The notes: a model not told the origin generated them from the sequence alone. 64,000 nt of DNA from Rhyacophila brunnea (GCA_022495005.1 JAGYXB010001339.1:62001-126000); one strand, 5' to 3'. Shown: positions 43,901 to 51,829, counted from the first letter of the stretch. Made by a program: numbers and translations.

Positions 43901-45496
43901 GCTCGAAGAAGAGACAATCGTTGGACAAATTTAGTCATCCAGAGGTAAAAAACATCTGCAAGGTAGACCTAGAGGCCGCTGGATCGATGAAATGATAAAG
44001 TTCTGCGGAACTACCTGGCAGCGCAACGCACATGACCGAGATAAGTGAAAGCAGCTTGAAGAGGCTTTCATCCAGCAGTGGATAGATTCAGGCTGATGAT
44101 AATGATGATCCACAGGTAATGGAGTACTTTAATTCAGATGCGCAGTAACATTACATTGAGCATGGCCTGAGGAGATGGATCATTTGTAGTTTTTACAGGA
44201 GTGATCCTATTATTATAGGTTTCTAGTCATCCACTTTTTAAAAATCTATACCATGCTTGCATTTGATGGTGTGTCCTAAATGCGCGGTACCTAGTGTAGT
44301 AAATCGCTTGTTGATTAGTAATGGGCCTCCACGAAGTGGATGATGTATTAACATATTTGTTTTTTTAAGAGAAATAAATGTAAGCCACTTGCTTAACCCA
44401 TTCACTGTGGACCGTTTAATTAATATTTAATTACCACTTTTAAATAACATGATGGGCAACGCACCGGTTGCGTTGGACGCAGTGAATTTTCCAGAGCCGG
44501 GATTTGAACCCGGTACCAACGACATTATAAGCCGATGCGGTAGCACTTGCTCGACCTATTAGGTCCACACTCTAACTCAAAACACAAATTGAAAATCATT
44601 ATGTATATTTGCCAAACCCAGGATGCAAACCTGGGACCCCGACATTATAAGACAATGCTTTGCCGCTCGGCCATCGTGGGGCCGTTTATGATATTTAAAA
44701 GATAGTATTTGGTGTGCCAACAAGTTTCCACAGCCATATGAATGGTAACTAAAACATCCTTTCAACACACGACGCAATACGTTAAACAGATTAGGAGTCG
44801 TCTATATATTATGACGTCACACGCAAAGAGGAGGGGTGAGTCTGATACAATGTTTTGATGATTTACGACGAAGGAGTTAGGGAGCTGTAGAAAATGTGAC
44901 ATCACAAAATCAACAAAATATAAACATATATTTTTCTGTTAATAATATATTCCATGAGAACATACTGAAATTGGTCATATTCAACGAATTTGAATTTCAA
45001 CGAATGTGAGACGTGAGTGTTAAAATATGACAAGGGGATAAAATATTTAGTGTTGAAGTGTGACTATCGGTGGTCAAAAATAGTGACACCATTTATGACC
45101 GACCTTATAAAAATGAAGTGGATTTAAATGGATATTAAGATTTTTAATTGATCAAACACTATTTTCTGCGAAGACGAAGCATATAAATGGTTATATATTA
45201 TGTGTGTGGAGATATATTATATTTACAGAGATTTTTCAACGATAATTACATGGATTTAATTATTTTTATAAAAGGTTTATTATAGGTAAAAAACAAATAA
45301 AACTGGTTTTATTAAAAATATGCTTACCTTAAAATCAGCGTCGTTTACAATTTTAATATTGTTCCTTCCTAAATCAAGCGTTCGTATATTTGGCATATGA
45401 CGTAAAACATCTTTCGGCACTGACCCTAACTTGTTGTCGGCCAAACTAAAGTATGCAATATTCGTCATCCCTTGAAAAGCGCTGCCATTCAGTTCA
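26750..45496 (-). CDS. Extracellular leucine-rich-repeat protein, 3' part (7 exons; N-terminus not in view)
   Basis: Complement of 45328-45496, 38669-38875, 38382-38561, 31728-31958, 30056-30277, 29401-29599 and 26750-27240. The exons join in frame without a break to give about 565 residues. There are roughly 15 repeats of 21-27 residues with the LxxLxLxxNxL signature (e.g. LRTLDLGRNNIKIV, LRYLNLTHNELTEF, LKVLDVSHNKIKTL). Next come VYLNDNPVLCDEHF and GECSKKK, a short C-terminal cap with only two obvious cysteines, then a ~120-residue proline/valine/isoleucine-rich tail (DPPITLPPVTTSTILP, EPEPAPETP). Such proteins are secreted or membrane-bound adhesion or signalling molecules. No transmembrane segment is seen. 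The first exon enters with one base of a split codon, so upstream exons must exist. I cannot name the orthologue. Confidence 0.85.
27557..27892. mobile_element. MITE, GCGTCAATTACATTG family, copy 1
   Basis: The ends pair over about 45 bp: GCGTCAATTACATTGTGCTA, CTTTACGAGCTGTTTGTTGG and CGAATTT at the left, the inverted version at the right. The interior is GC-rich (GCCCACACGCCGGCGTGTAG). Other copies are at 42204-42518 and 54404-54649. The target duplication is not clear (TTA or TTAT may belong to the element), so the superfamily is unassigned. It lies between LRR exons 6 and 7. Confidence 0.85.
27893..29400 (-). other. Rest of LRR intron 6
   Basis: Between the MITE at 27557 and exon 6, apart from the hAT-like element at 28521-28911, I see AT-rich sequence without exons, RNA genes or repeats. 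The 92-codon frame at 28483-28761 belongs to the hAT-like element. Confidence 0.6.
28521..28911. mobile_element. hAT-like MITE (391 bp)
   Basis: The left end CAGTGGCGCGTGGT and right end CCGCACGCCACTG are inverted copies in the typical hAT CAGTGGCG form. The flanks do not show an exact 8-bp duplication, so the call rests on the ends alone. The internal frame has no transposase motif. Confidence 0.55.
29401..29599 (-). CDS. LRR gene exon 6
   Basis: Acceptor TTATTTTCAG, donor AATG|GTAAGT (phase 1). It encodes two more repeats (LEELLASNNNLTLLDKDF, LCWADLSYNQIASINF), then a spacer and LKVYLN leading into the C-terminal cap. Confidence 0.88.
30056..30277 (-). CDS. LRR gene exon 5
   Basis: 74 codons, phase 0 at both ends; acceptor CTTTTTTTAG, donor AAG|GTAAGA. 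Repeats LLELRLEHNRLQSLGGAL, LLRLNMSHNLMEII and LKVLDVSHNKIKTLEE are visible. Confidence 0.9.
30741..30927 (-). repeat. tRNA-derived SINE, copy 1 (best preserved)
   Basis: Read on the minus strand, the head has an A box TGGCCGCTCGG and a B box GGTTCGAATCC about 40 bp later. The body then runs through ATACATATTGTTTTTCAATT and GGTTGAGCAAGTGGCTGACA. Just upstream of the head sits GGGCCTCCACAGAGTAGAGG. Relatives are at 24797, 38101, 41011-41505 and 44331-44682. Pol III transcription in its active form is the expected mode. Confidence 0.8.
30959..30980. repeat. (AT)n microsatellite
   Basis: An uninterrupted run of eleven AT units inside LRR intron 4. Confidence 0.97.
31474..31627 (+). repeat. ~650-bp repeat family, partial copy 2
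   Basis: Starts TTAAGGGCCAACAAGCGCC and keeps GTCAAAATGGAG, AACGTTGTAGATAATC and AAACATTTGATGACTG, then stops. It is the 5' quarter of the family; the 5' end is the same as in the other copies. Confidence 0.8.
31728..31958 (-). CDS. LRR gene exon 4
   Basis: 77 codons, phase 0 at both ends; acceptor CTTTTTCCAG, donor GAG|GTTAGT. Repeats LALLDLGYNQLQSLNGSL, LRYLNLTHNELTEFSL and LWVVDLSHNKITHLSG. Confidence 0.92.
31959..36178 (-). other. LRR intron 3, first part: nothing recognised
   Basis: 4.2 kb of AT-rich sequence. The only hint is GGGGGGGGGG then GAAAGTTTGGGAAACACTGC at about 33039-33080, which looks like the right end of a hAT element whose left end I cannot find. Short open frames have no coding character. 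Confidence 0.55.
36187..36429. mobile_element. hAT-type MITE, copy 2 (243 bp)
   Basis: Ends CAGCGCTCGAAATG and CATTTCGAACCCTG, same family as 4854-5088, flanked by the exact 8-bp duplication ATTATACT (36179-36186 and 36430-36437). The exact duplication settles the family as hAT. The element lies in LRR intron 3. Confidence 0.92.
37540..37754 (+). pseudogene. Non-LTR retrotransposon endonuclease-domain remnant
   Basis: An open frame includes FMEETFGLLLITNPA, STTRGGSCIDLIFAR and YFSYHKPI. This resembles the C-terminal third of the apurinic-like endonuclease domain of insect LINEs, where the last block is normally S(D/Y)HxPI. The rest of the element is absent. Confidence 0.6.
37957..37985. repeat. 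T29 homopolymer
   Basis: Twenty-nine consecutive T residues. It may be the poly(A) tail of a retroposon inserted in inverse orientation, but no matching body is evident to its right. Confidence 0.97.
38101..38244 (-). repeat. tRNA-derived SINE, copy 2 (partial)
   Basis: Carries ATGGGCCTCCGCAGAGTGG, GAGAAATGGATGTTATTCA, TCAATCCATTAGGTCC and a degenerate B box complement, as in the copy at 30741. The tRNA head is mostly missing. Confidence 0.65.
38382..38561 (-). CDS. LRR gene exon 3
   Basis: 60 codons; acceptor AGCTCTCTCAG, donor TAT|GTATGT. Repeats NNQLKRLPKDLQSLPK, LDAIYFYSNNIQALNGAL and LHRVNLSLNNIKY. Confidence 0.9.
38669..38875 (-). CDS. LRR gene exon 2
   Basis: 69 codons; acceptor AATATTTTAG, donor ATG|GTTGGT, a weaker donor but the only one that keeps the repeat register. 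Repeats MHHLVLPGNGLTVLEKN, LQHLHLGINQLTTLNGTL and LEWLFINSNKLTSIDNEM. Confidence 0.88.
40289..40736 (-). mobile_element. TTACAACG-family element, copy B
   Basis: Inverse of 10210-10671: starts TTACAAGATAAAAATAAC and ends GAAAAACGTTGTAA. The shared landmarks CTAGTCGGGAAATTATTTAA and GGCATCGTGTTCTGATATAT are present. No coding frame of its own. Confidence 0.8.
41011..41505 (-). repeat. SINE copy 3, split around a LINE fragment
   Basis: The left part (41014-41075) has TGCCTCCACAGAGTAGAG and GATTGTATTAACAGCCATTT. The right part (41409-41505) has CTTGCTCAACCTGGCTCATA and CTCGGATTCAGACCGGGACC and ends GCTCGGCCAT. The LINE fragment at 41112-41400 lies between them, so either it inserted into the SINE or two partial SINEs flank it. 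Confidence 0.5.
41112..41400 (+). pseudogene. LINE reverse-transcriptase protein, C-terminal fragment
   Basis: The frame LVVLGGLQGRRSRGRASAHW then SDQVKELTGDTIHSAL and EGWKVLV follows a frameshifted (L)QFFRHIIRR block. This order (GHI-RR, GxxxGRRSRGR, WxDQVK, W-LV) is the well-known tail of insect RTE-like LINE polyproteins. Only the last ~90 residues remain. Confidence 0.8.
42204..42518. mobile_element. MITE, GCGTCAATTACATTG family, copy 2
   Basis: Ends GCGTCAATTACATTGAGCTT and AAGCTCAATGTAATTGACGC are exact inverted copies. The inner arms (GTTTATTGGCGAATTT and AAATTCGCCAACAAAC) match the copies at 27557 and 54404. The interior has lost the GCCGGCGTG core. Confidence 0.9.
43440..44097 (+). 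pseudogene. RTE-type LINE, reverse-transcriptase C-terminal region
   Basis: Translation shows TKVMFNCFAGKKEILING, LEQVKNYINLGQ, LPLCLKHKMFNQWVLPVITYACETW, then GMERCMLGITRKDKKRNEW and LKWRWAGHIARRRDNRW, in the order of RTE/BovB-like polyproteins. Frameshifts occur near 43580 and 43860, and about 9 bp are lost near 43945 relative to the copy at 46642. It ends with the family's EEAFIQQWIDSG-like tail and an (ATG/GAT)-rich end. Confidence 0.88.
44331..44682 (-). repeat. SINE copy 4, split by another tRNA-like insertion
   Basis: 44331-44403 and 44549-44682 together match the SINE at 30741 (ATGGGCCTCCACGAAGTGG, CTATTAGGTCCACACTCTAA, GCCGCTCGGCCATCGTGGGG). Between them, 44404-44548 contains a second tRNA-like piece whose minus strand has GGTACCGGGTTCAAATCCCG, a B box of another family. 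Confidence 0.65.
44690..45327. other. Intronic, no feature recognised
   Basis: Holds TATTATGACGTCACACGC and GAGGAGGGGTGAG near 44805-44840, a motif mix seen in degraded insect DNA transposons, but no ends were found. The remainder is AT-rich. Confidence 0.4.
45328..45496 (-). CDS. LRR gene, first exon visible in window
   Basis: Acceptor ATTATTTTTTTTTCAG, donor AAG|GTAAGC. One base of a split codon, then 56 codons: ELNGSAFQGMTNIAYFSLAD, NKLGSVPKDVLRHMP and IRTLDLGRNNIKIVNDADFK. The incoming phase requires at least one upstream exon. No signal peptide is present. Confidence 0.9.
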
Positions 45497-45963
45497 CTGA
45501 AAAAAAAATAATAAGATTAATTAAAAACCCACAGTAAAAGTGTATGTAAGGTAAATTATATTACGAAAGACACGGGGCTTCTAGGAGGCGCCGTATGGTG
45601 TCTATAATATGCTCTAACTGAGCATAGGATATGGTCAAAGAAAAAGAAGAAGTTGTTTAAAGGAACAAATTTATTGATACTCTGAGTGTGCGTAGGAGTA
45701 GGGCCCCACGCTGACTAGGGTTCCACAAATTAAAATCCATGGTAATCCATATGATGGTAATCCATAGTAACTATAAAAACATGAAAATGCCAAGATTAAA
45801 AATAGTATCCTTTCCTAAAACAATTATTTTAGATTATCATATCAAAAATATTTTTCTATTACTGAGAAAGATTCACTGTCTAATTTCAAATACGATTCAA
45901 AATTCAAACGTACACCAAAATGCAAAAATGTGGAAAAAATAACATAGATTTTAATCTGTGACT

Positions 45964-46415
45964 AGGGCATTTGATTAATTGACGTAAAAATACTACCTGT
46001 TTTCGGTTTATTTAGGAATAGGTAGCCGGTTAAACGGATTGAATCGTCCGATTTCAAAATAAATTATTTGTCATTTTTAAATATTAGTTATAATTTGTAT
46101 AGTGCATTTATTTGCATACGGCAAAGGAGAGTCGTTTAATTATTTATTATATTGTCGGATATGTAACTACTCTGCATTGCCAGATGCAAGACAACTGACA
46201 TAGTGTATTGGCCTGTGGAATAAATAAACACAGATAAGTTATTATTTACGGCGTAAAGTAATTTCGCTACCAAATTAATTTGTTGCCAATCTGTTATATT
46301 AAATTTAATTAATGCTCTTTCATTCAAATATCTACTAAGATTATGGCTGGTTAGGTTATGTACCCGGTTTTCGGTTATTTAAAAATCGCGCGGTTACCCG
46401 GTTTGAAAGCTCTAG
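45964..46415 (-). mobile_element. hAT element remnant (about 450 bp)
   Basis: The flanks carry the 8-bp word CTGTGACT on both sides (45956-45963 and 46416-46423). The ends TAGGGCATTTGA and TTGAAAGCTCTA are imperfect inverted copies, so the exact boundary may shift by 1-2 bp. Sub-terminal TTTCGGTTTATT and GGTTTTCGGTTATT also pair in part. A minus-strand frame at 46136-46327 has TDWQQINLVAKLL, loosely like the stretch before the hAT dimerisation domain. Confidence 0.7.
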
Positions 46416-46423
46416 CTGTGACT

Positions 46424-46641
46424 CATTAGTTGTGATTAATTAAATCTATATAAGACTTATTTTATGTCACTTTACATTCAATATTTATGAGGCTAAGATA
46501 AATTATACCATGAAAAAATGATGAATACATTTAGAGGAGATTGATTACGTATATTTAGATAATATATATTCAAAACATTAATAATAATTATGAAATGCTG
46601 GATTTCGCATAATTTTTAGGCTAGTACCTATATATATATAT
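46424..46641. other. Non-coding, nothing recognised
   Basis: AT-rich spacer between the hAT remnant and the LINE 3' end; ends in a short (TA)n run. Confidence 0.5.
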
Positions 46642-47062
46642 CCTTCCACAGTGCCTAAAGCGCAAAGTGTTCAAATAGTGTGTGAAAAATAGACCCTAAA
46701 TAAAAGAGAGATCCAGAAATTTAGAGTAGCACAACGTGGTATGGAGAGGTGCATGCTGTGCATAACGCGAAAGGACAAAAAAAGGAATGAGTGGATAAGG
46801 AAGCAGACAAGGGTTTGCGATGTAATAGAGTCCATTAAAAACCTTAAATGGAGATGGGCTGGACACATATCTCGAAGAAGAGACAATCGTTGGACAACTT
46901 TAGTCATCCAGTGGTATCCCAGAGGTAAAAAACGTCCGCAAGGTAGACCTGGAGGCCGCTGGATCGATGAAATGATAAAGTTCGGCGGAAGTACGTGGCA
47001 ACGCAACGCACAGGACTGAGAGAAGTGGAAGCAGCTTGAAGAGGCCTTTATCCAGCAGTGAA
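46642..47062 (+). pseudogene. RTE-type LINE 3' end, second copy
   Basis: The 92-codon frame at 46741-47019 reads MERCMLCITRKDKKRNEW, IKNLKWRWAGHISRRRDNRW and GRPGGRWIDEMIKFGGSTW. The sequence is highly similar to 43740-44090, so both come from one family. Upstream of 46680 the protein is cut away (5'-truncated), as is usual for LINE insertions. Confidence 0.9.
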
Positions 47063-47415
47063 TAGATTCAAGATTCATTCATTAAAGAGTAAATATATAT
47101 TTTGGGGTAGGGGGCTACGAATGAGACTGCTGCGAGTGAGACCCCCAATTGTAAAATCCCATAATAATTGCGTAACATACACCTTAGCTTGAATACGAGT
47201 CTCAAGGTTTAAGAATCCTACATAATATCATCGTATCGGAGGTAAAAACTATATAAATGCAATATGTAGTATAATAAAGCACATAATATGTTATACATTT
47301 GAACGATGATAATATACTATTATACAAGTGTAAAACTCGGACACGAGTTGCCTTACACATTAGAGTTTTACCGGTGTCGCCAATTGGCGTGTTCCTTATT
47401 TCCATACACTTATAC
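47063..47415. other. Non-coding, nothing recognised
   Basis: Short frames only. It includes TTTACCGGTGTCGCCAATTG but no element ends were found. Confidence 0.45.
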
Positions 47416-48161
47416 CAGTATTTCTCAAAGTGGGCGATAATGCCCCCATGTGAGCGCTGAAGGTTTCAGGGGGGCAGTAGAAGGCTCAAATAAAATTAGG
47501 GGGAGTTAAGGAAATCTAGAGGGGCGACGACAGACAAATTCTATCTATAAAAATTTTAGATTAGAAGAACTTAAAGAACTGACAACAAACGAATGAATTA
47601 AAAATTAAATTCAAGAATAGCTACCAAGAATTTCGGCTGCAGAAGCGCAGAACTGTATGGTCGGTTGTTCAACGATTTCTGATAGCATTCCCATTGTCGT
47701 ATTTGCATGAACGTGGGTTTAGTGCTGTATCAACGTTGTAACTAAAGACAGAAATCGACTGCAAGTTAATAAACGCGACGACTTACGGCGGTTTTTAAGT
47801 GAATTCGAACCTGATATTAACAAACTCGTCGAAATGCATCAGATTCATTCTTCACATTAGATAAGTCTTAAATTCAAAGCCTTCTTTTAATGTTAATAAA
47901 AATGCTACTGAATATGATTAAGTATGAGTTTTAATTCCTCGCATTGAAACATTCTTTGATCTCAGAAATAGGATATAGGTCACACCCTATCTATCCCATC
48001 CATATATTATAATAATGCATGTTTAAAAATTATATTTGCAATAGAGATCAATAAGATACGCAACAGCTGGTAATGTAAAAAGGTGAGTTAAAAATATGGG
48101 GGCACTAGATTTTTTTAAATCTCAAAGTGGGCGGTGGTCGAAATAAGTTTGAGAACCTGTG
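47416..48161 (+). mobile_element. hAT element, internally deleted (746 bp)
   Basis: The ends CAGTATTTCTCAAA and TTTGAGAACCTGTG are inverted copies with a few mismatches. The flanks are ACTTATAC (47408-47415) and ACTTACAC (48162-48169), an 8-bp duplication with one change. Sub-terminal GTGGGCGATAATGCCCCC is typical. It carries the C-terminus of the transposase in the same orientation. Confidence 0.85.
47642..47860 (+). pseudogene. hAT transposase C-terminal (dimerisation) fragment
   Basis: Translated with one frameshift near 47745 it gives FLIAFPLSYLHERGFSAV, then KDRNRLQVNKRDDLRRFLS and EFEPDINKLV. That is the SxLxERxFS ... KxRNRL ... DLR pattern closing ZBED5/SCAND3-like hAT transposases. 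It ends with HQIHSSH and a stop. Not functional. Confidence 0.8.
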
Positions 48162-48169
48162 ACTTACAC

Positions 48170-48942
48170 GAATGATGTCTACGTATAAACGTGGTTTCAA
48201 GAAGCGCCACACTGCCAGGCAGACGCGAGGGGCGATGATTTTATTGCATTTCGCGTACACACACAAGAAAAAATATCCAACCCACACGTGCGATATATTT
48301 GAGAAAAGATTGATTTAAAAATGATGTGTGATTATTTATTTTTCTGAAAGTATCCCGTATATTGTTCATATTAAATAATCAAAGACCATTTGTACATCAA
48401 TCTTTTCTCAGAAAGTCACGTGTGTGAGTTAAGCGCGACTCAAATTGAGGTGCATGTCGCCTACTGCCACGCTGTGGCGGCGACAAATTTAGTCTATGGT
48501 TTCGTCATTTTGCAGAATACTTTGAACGATCACCATCTCTATAAATTCACCGAAGAATGACACTGATGAAGAGTGCCAACTATAATGTATTAGTAATTTG
48601 AATTATTATTAATTCATGCTAATTTCAATTAATTTTATCAGTTTTAACGTGTGCGTACGTTAAAATTACTTGCGACATGACATCCATAGATAATATTTTG
48701 AACAAAACGCAACCTGCAGATCATAGATAATATACAACATTTTTATAAAAAATACATAGTGCCAACAGCTAAAAACAAAAAACCTGAATTTGACATGATA
48801 GTCGAAAAGTGCAGGCATGTAGAAGATGATAAAAACGTTCATTGAGTCTTACAGGTATCGATGCAGTGCAGGTCAACGTGACTCTAGGTGACCTCATTGT
48901 TTTTATGGTGATTTCGGCAGATTTTGCTAACTGACATTTTTC
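48170..48942. other. Non-coding, nothing firmly recognised
   Basis: Contains GGTGCATGTCGCCTACTGCC (about 48450), whose inverse-like partner GTAGGCGACATGCACCTCAA occurs at about 50288. The pair could be the ends of an older element that contains the hAT at 48951-50172. No genes. Confidence 0.35.
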
Positions 48943-49059
48943 GTTTAAAGCATGGGTGGGGCCAACCTTTTCAGCAGCCGGGCCAGATTAAAAAAATAAG
49001 ATTTCCTACCGGGCCACACAACCGATTTTTTTTATTATACAAAACAAAAAAGACATATA

Positions 49060-49705
49060 TTAAGGGCGGACGTGCTCAGCGTGGGTCAAAATGGAGCTTT
49101 TATTCTATTTTAAAAGCATGATCCTGGACATTCCTTAAACGTTGTAGATAATCTATTTATATAATTTTGAAGCCTTATTATCCTTTATATTTATTTTAAA
49201 CATTTGATGACTGCATAAAGTATTTTATTACATAAAATAGTAAGTATTCTTTTAAACCTCTCGCTCTAATGTTTTAGAATATAGTCATATTTCAGTACAT
49301 AAATGTGCAGTGGTGTTAAGATTTTTTACATTCATTAATTTTCAAACGCATTTATAAAACCATCAGTATAATTTATGTCGACATTATTATAGTGAAATAT
49401 TTACGATAAAAAATTATATTGATAATCTCTGTGATCCAAAATTTGACAAGAATTAGGCATTTTATTATTCAAAAATGGTCAAGATTAACATATTTGAAGA
49501 TAATTCAAAGATACTGATTATAAGCTATGTCTTTGACCATTCAAATGTGATAAACATCCTACGTATAATGGTTGCTTTATAATAATTATTGACCTAAGAA
49601 TAAGGTAGTGTTTTTTTGAAATACGCCATTTCTTTTGGCATTCCCCAGTGGTTAACCTACAACATACAGCCGTAGCCATAAATTGACAAACTAAAACTGA
49701 AGTAG
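49060..49705 (+). repeat. ~650-bp repeat family, near-complete copy 3
   Basis: Starts TTAAGGGCGGACGTGCTCAG and ends GAAGTAGGGA, right where the interrupted hAT transposase reading frame resumes (…VHLENCF). This gives an independent estimate of the 3' boundary of the family. It has the same landmarks as the inverted copy at 23743-24390. Confidence 0.82.
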
Positions 49706-49870
49706 GGAAACAGTTTTCCAAATGCACATCAGTGATTCTTGTTCTCACTCGGGATTTGATAATATGCTTCATCCGACTAAAAATCTGTTCACACGTCTAA
49801 GTGTTTCCAAATAGCGAAGTCATCATTAGAGCATATTGTTCGAAAAATGCAGGATATTTCGCTTTGTCCA
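49705..49870 (-). pseudogene. hAT transposase C-terminal fragment with in-frame stop
   Basis: The minus strand reads KYPAFFEQYALMMTSLFGNT, a TAG stop where a tyrosine is usual, then TCEQIFSRMKHIIKSRVR and TRITDVHLENCF. This is the SLFGSTYxCEQxFS...KSRxRxRLTDxHL block of hAT transposases. It is interrupted after HLENCF by the inserted ~650-bp repeat. Confidence 0.85.
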
Positions 49871-50180
49871 AATATTCTTATTAGTATATTGTATTTAAAA
49901 GTCGATCTGAAAATTTCACGAGGCACGTGGCGATAACGCACACAGCGACCACACCTCCAATAGCGTTGCAAACTCGCCGCAGATTGGCTGATGCTCACTG
50001 ACGCGGCGCGGCGAGGGAAGAGGCGATTCAAATTCGAGCTAGCCAATATCGAATCTCAATTTACAAAATTATTATTTATAATACTATTTTTATTTTTTCA
50101 CTGCTCCGCGGGCCACAAGTTGACACCCAGCGGGCCGCATACGGCCGGTGGGCCGCGGGTTGGCCGCCCATGGTTTAAAG

Positions 50181-51538
50181 GTTCAAAATGTGCTACGCAT
50201 CAGTCTGATAAAATTTTAAACACCAGGAAAAACGACATTACGCACTTATTTCCCGTAGCGACAGTTTACTGTGACGTCACGTGATGGTAGGCGACATGCA
50301 CCTCAAATTGATCAGAACTTACTAGGTTACTAGACGTCAGATGTGTCAAACGTAAGCTGTAGCGGAGACCACGTACCTTTGATGGCAAAAGCGATTAAAC
50401 AGTTCAATTCTGAAGGGATTATTGGAAAAATTATAGTTTGTGTTTCTTCAAACGCTTTACCTAATTTGATCATTCATACCAATCTTACGTTGATACGCTG
50501 ACTACAGTCGCTTCATTGATTGATATACATTTATCTTACTTAACAAAACAACAATAATTACATTCTTCAATATTAAAATATCTGTATTTAGCCAAACTAC
50601 GTGTCAAAAATGAAAATAATTCTGACAGCTGAGTCAAACAAAAGAATACCTATAAAATTAAAATCGAATCCAAAATATGCAGACTTTATCTTGATGTGTC
50701 GTGAGAATTAAAATTTGGAATTGTCATTTGAATAAACAAGCTTTGTATTTTTGAAGTTATACTTCTTTTGATTGAGAAACCGTTACGGAAGTGGAAATGC
50801 CGTCGGCCGCATAATCAAGGTATACCAATGTAACGGTCATTGTCGGCCATTTGCAATACTTTACCTCAACAAAAGATCGTCATAGTGATAGTTATTACCT
50901 TTTATATTATTTATTTAGTGATATAAGTTAAAATGTAAAAATAAACCAGCGGCGCTCCAAAATTTTTTTTGTTATTTTTGTTTTGTTACGCCAAAGAAGT
51001 ATAACTTCTAATGCGCGTAGATAAGTACACACACCGATTTATACCTATTACACAGAATATTACCTTTGTAGATATCAACAGGGTAAAGAAATCAAACTAA
51101 CATAATAATATGTTTATTTTTATATTATTATATATGGACTATCTGAAGTACACAGCTTCGTCGAGGTCTTTTCATTGATAATAAGTAATAATCACATTTT
51201 ACAATATGAAAATACCTGTTAAATCAAGGCAAACCATTAAAATAAAAATAATTCTAACAGCAGTAAAACTCAAATAAAATGACACCAAATTTAAGTCGAA
51301 CCTGAAATATACAAACTTATCTTTAATCTGTGGTAAAATTTCTAAATTTGAAAGAAATAAACAAACATAGTTTTTATTATGATTCCCCTTTTAATAAAGT
51401 AATATTTGACAATGAATATATAATAATGTACATATTTGCAACATTGCCATCCTTGCCAACAAACCTTCCTCATGTGGAAATTTTTGACCTTCACATATTA
51501 CTCGTGCGTTTTATCCGTACCTACTGGAATTGCATCAG
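50181..51538. other. Non-coding, nothing recognised
   Basis: AT-rich. Two similar passages (AATTCTGACAGCTGAGTCAA near 50620 and AATTCTAACAGCAGTAAAAC near 51250, each followed by AATCGAATCC- or AAGTCGAACC-type sequence) hint at an old duplication. No exons were found. Confidence 0.4.
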
Positions 51539-51829
51539 TGGTTCTATTCTATATCTACTTATCGACCGCTAAAGTGATAAAGTGATAAATATTATCAAAC
51601 TTGGGGTAGGTTTGTATCAAAGTATTATCACATTGTAACAATTACAATTGTTTTGTAAATGCTATATTTTAACAGCACCTCTCTTGCTGCTGTTAAAATA
51701 TAGCATTTACAAAACAATTGTAATTGTTACAATAAATGCTAATCCTTTGATACAAACCTACCCTAAGTTTGATAATATCTATCACTTTATCACTTTAGCG
51801 GTCGATAAGTTAGTATAGAATAGACCCAC
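51539..51829. mobile_element. Palindromic MITE derived from the P-like element
   Basis: Nearly all 291 bp are one inverted repeat: GTGGTTCTATTCTATATC at the left and TATAGAATAGACCCAC at the right, meeting at CAGCACCTCTCTTGCTGCTG near 51672-51695. The arms match both ends of the 1.6-kb element at 24990-26615, including GACCGCTAAAGTGATAAA and GGTAGGTTTGTATCAAAGTA. It is a non-autonomous fold-back derivative. Confidence 0.88.

Larger units (their letters stand above)
38876..45327 (-). other. LRR intron 1 of the visible exons (6.5 kb)
   Basis: Contains the TTACAACG-family copy B, LINE and SINE pieces, a MITE and an RTE 3' end, listed separately. Segments 38876-40288, 41510-42200 and 42520-43430 show nothing I recognise. 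Repeat register across the splice shows that no LRR exon is missing here. Confidence 0.7.
48951..50172 (-). mobile_element. hAT element (1.2 kb) carrying a nested repeat
   Basis: The ends CATGGGTGGGGCCAACC and GGTTGGCCGCCCATG are inverted copies, flanked by the exact 8-bp duplication GTTTAAAG (48943-48950 and 50173-50180). GC-rich sub-ends (CAGCCGGGCCAGATT and GCTCCGCGGGCCACAAG) pair as in Tip100/GTF2I-repeat-like hAT elements. A copy of the ~650-bp repeat has landed at the end of its transposase frame. Confidence 0.92.

Noticed and set aside
43426..44113. Long minus-strand frames (170 and 60 codons)
   Set aside because: They are the complement of the RTE LINE protein, whose motifs are on the + strand.
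46671..47078. 135-codon minus frame
   Set aside because: Antisense to the second RTE LINE copy; it contains no motif of its own.
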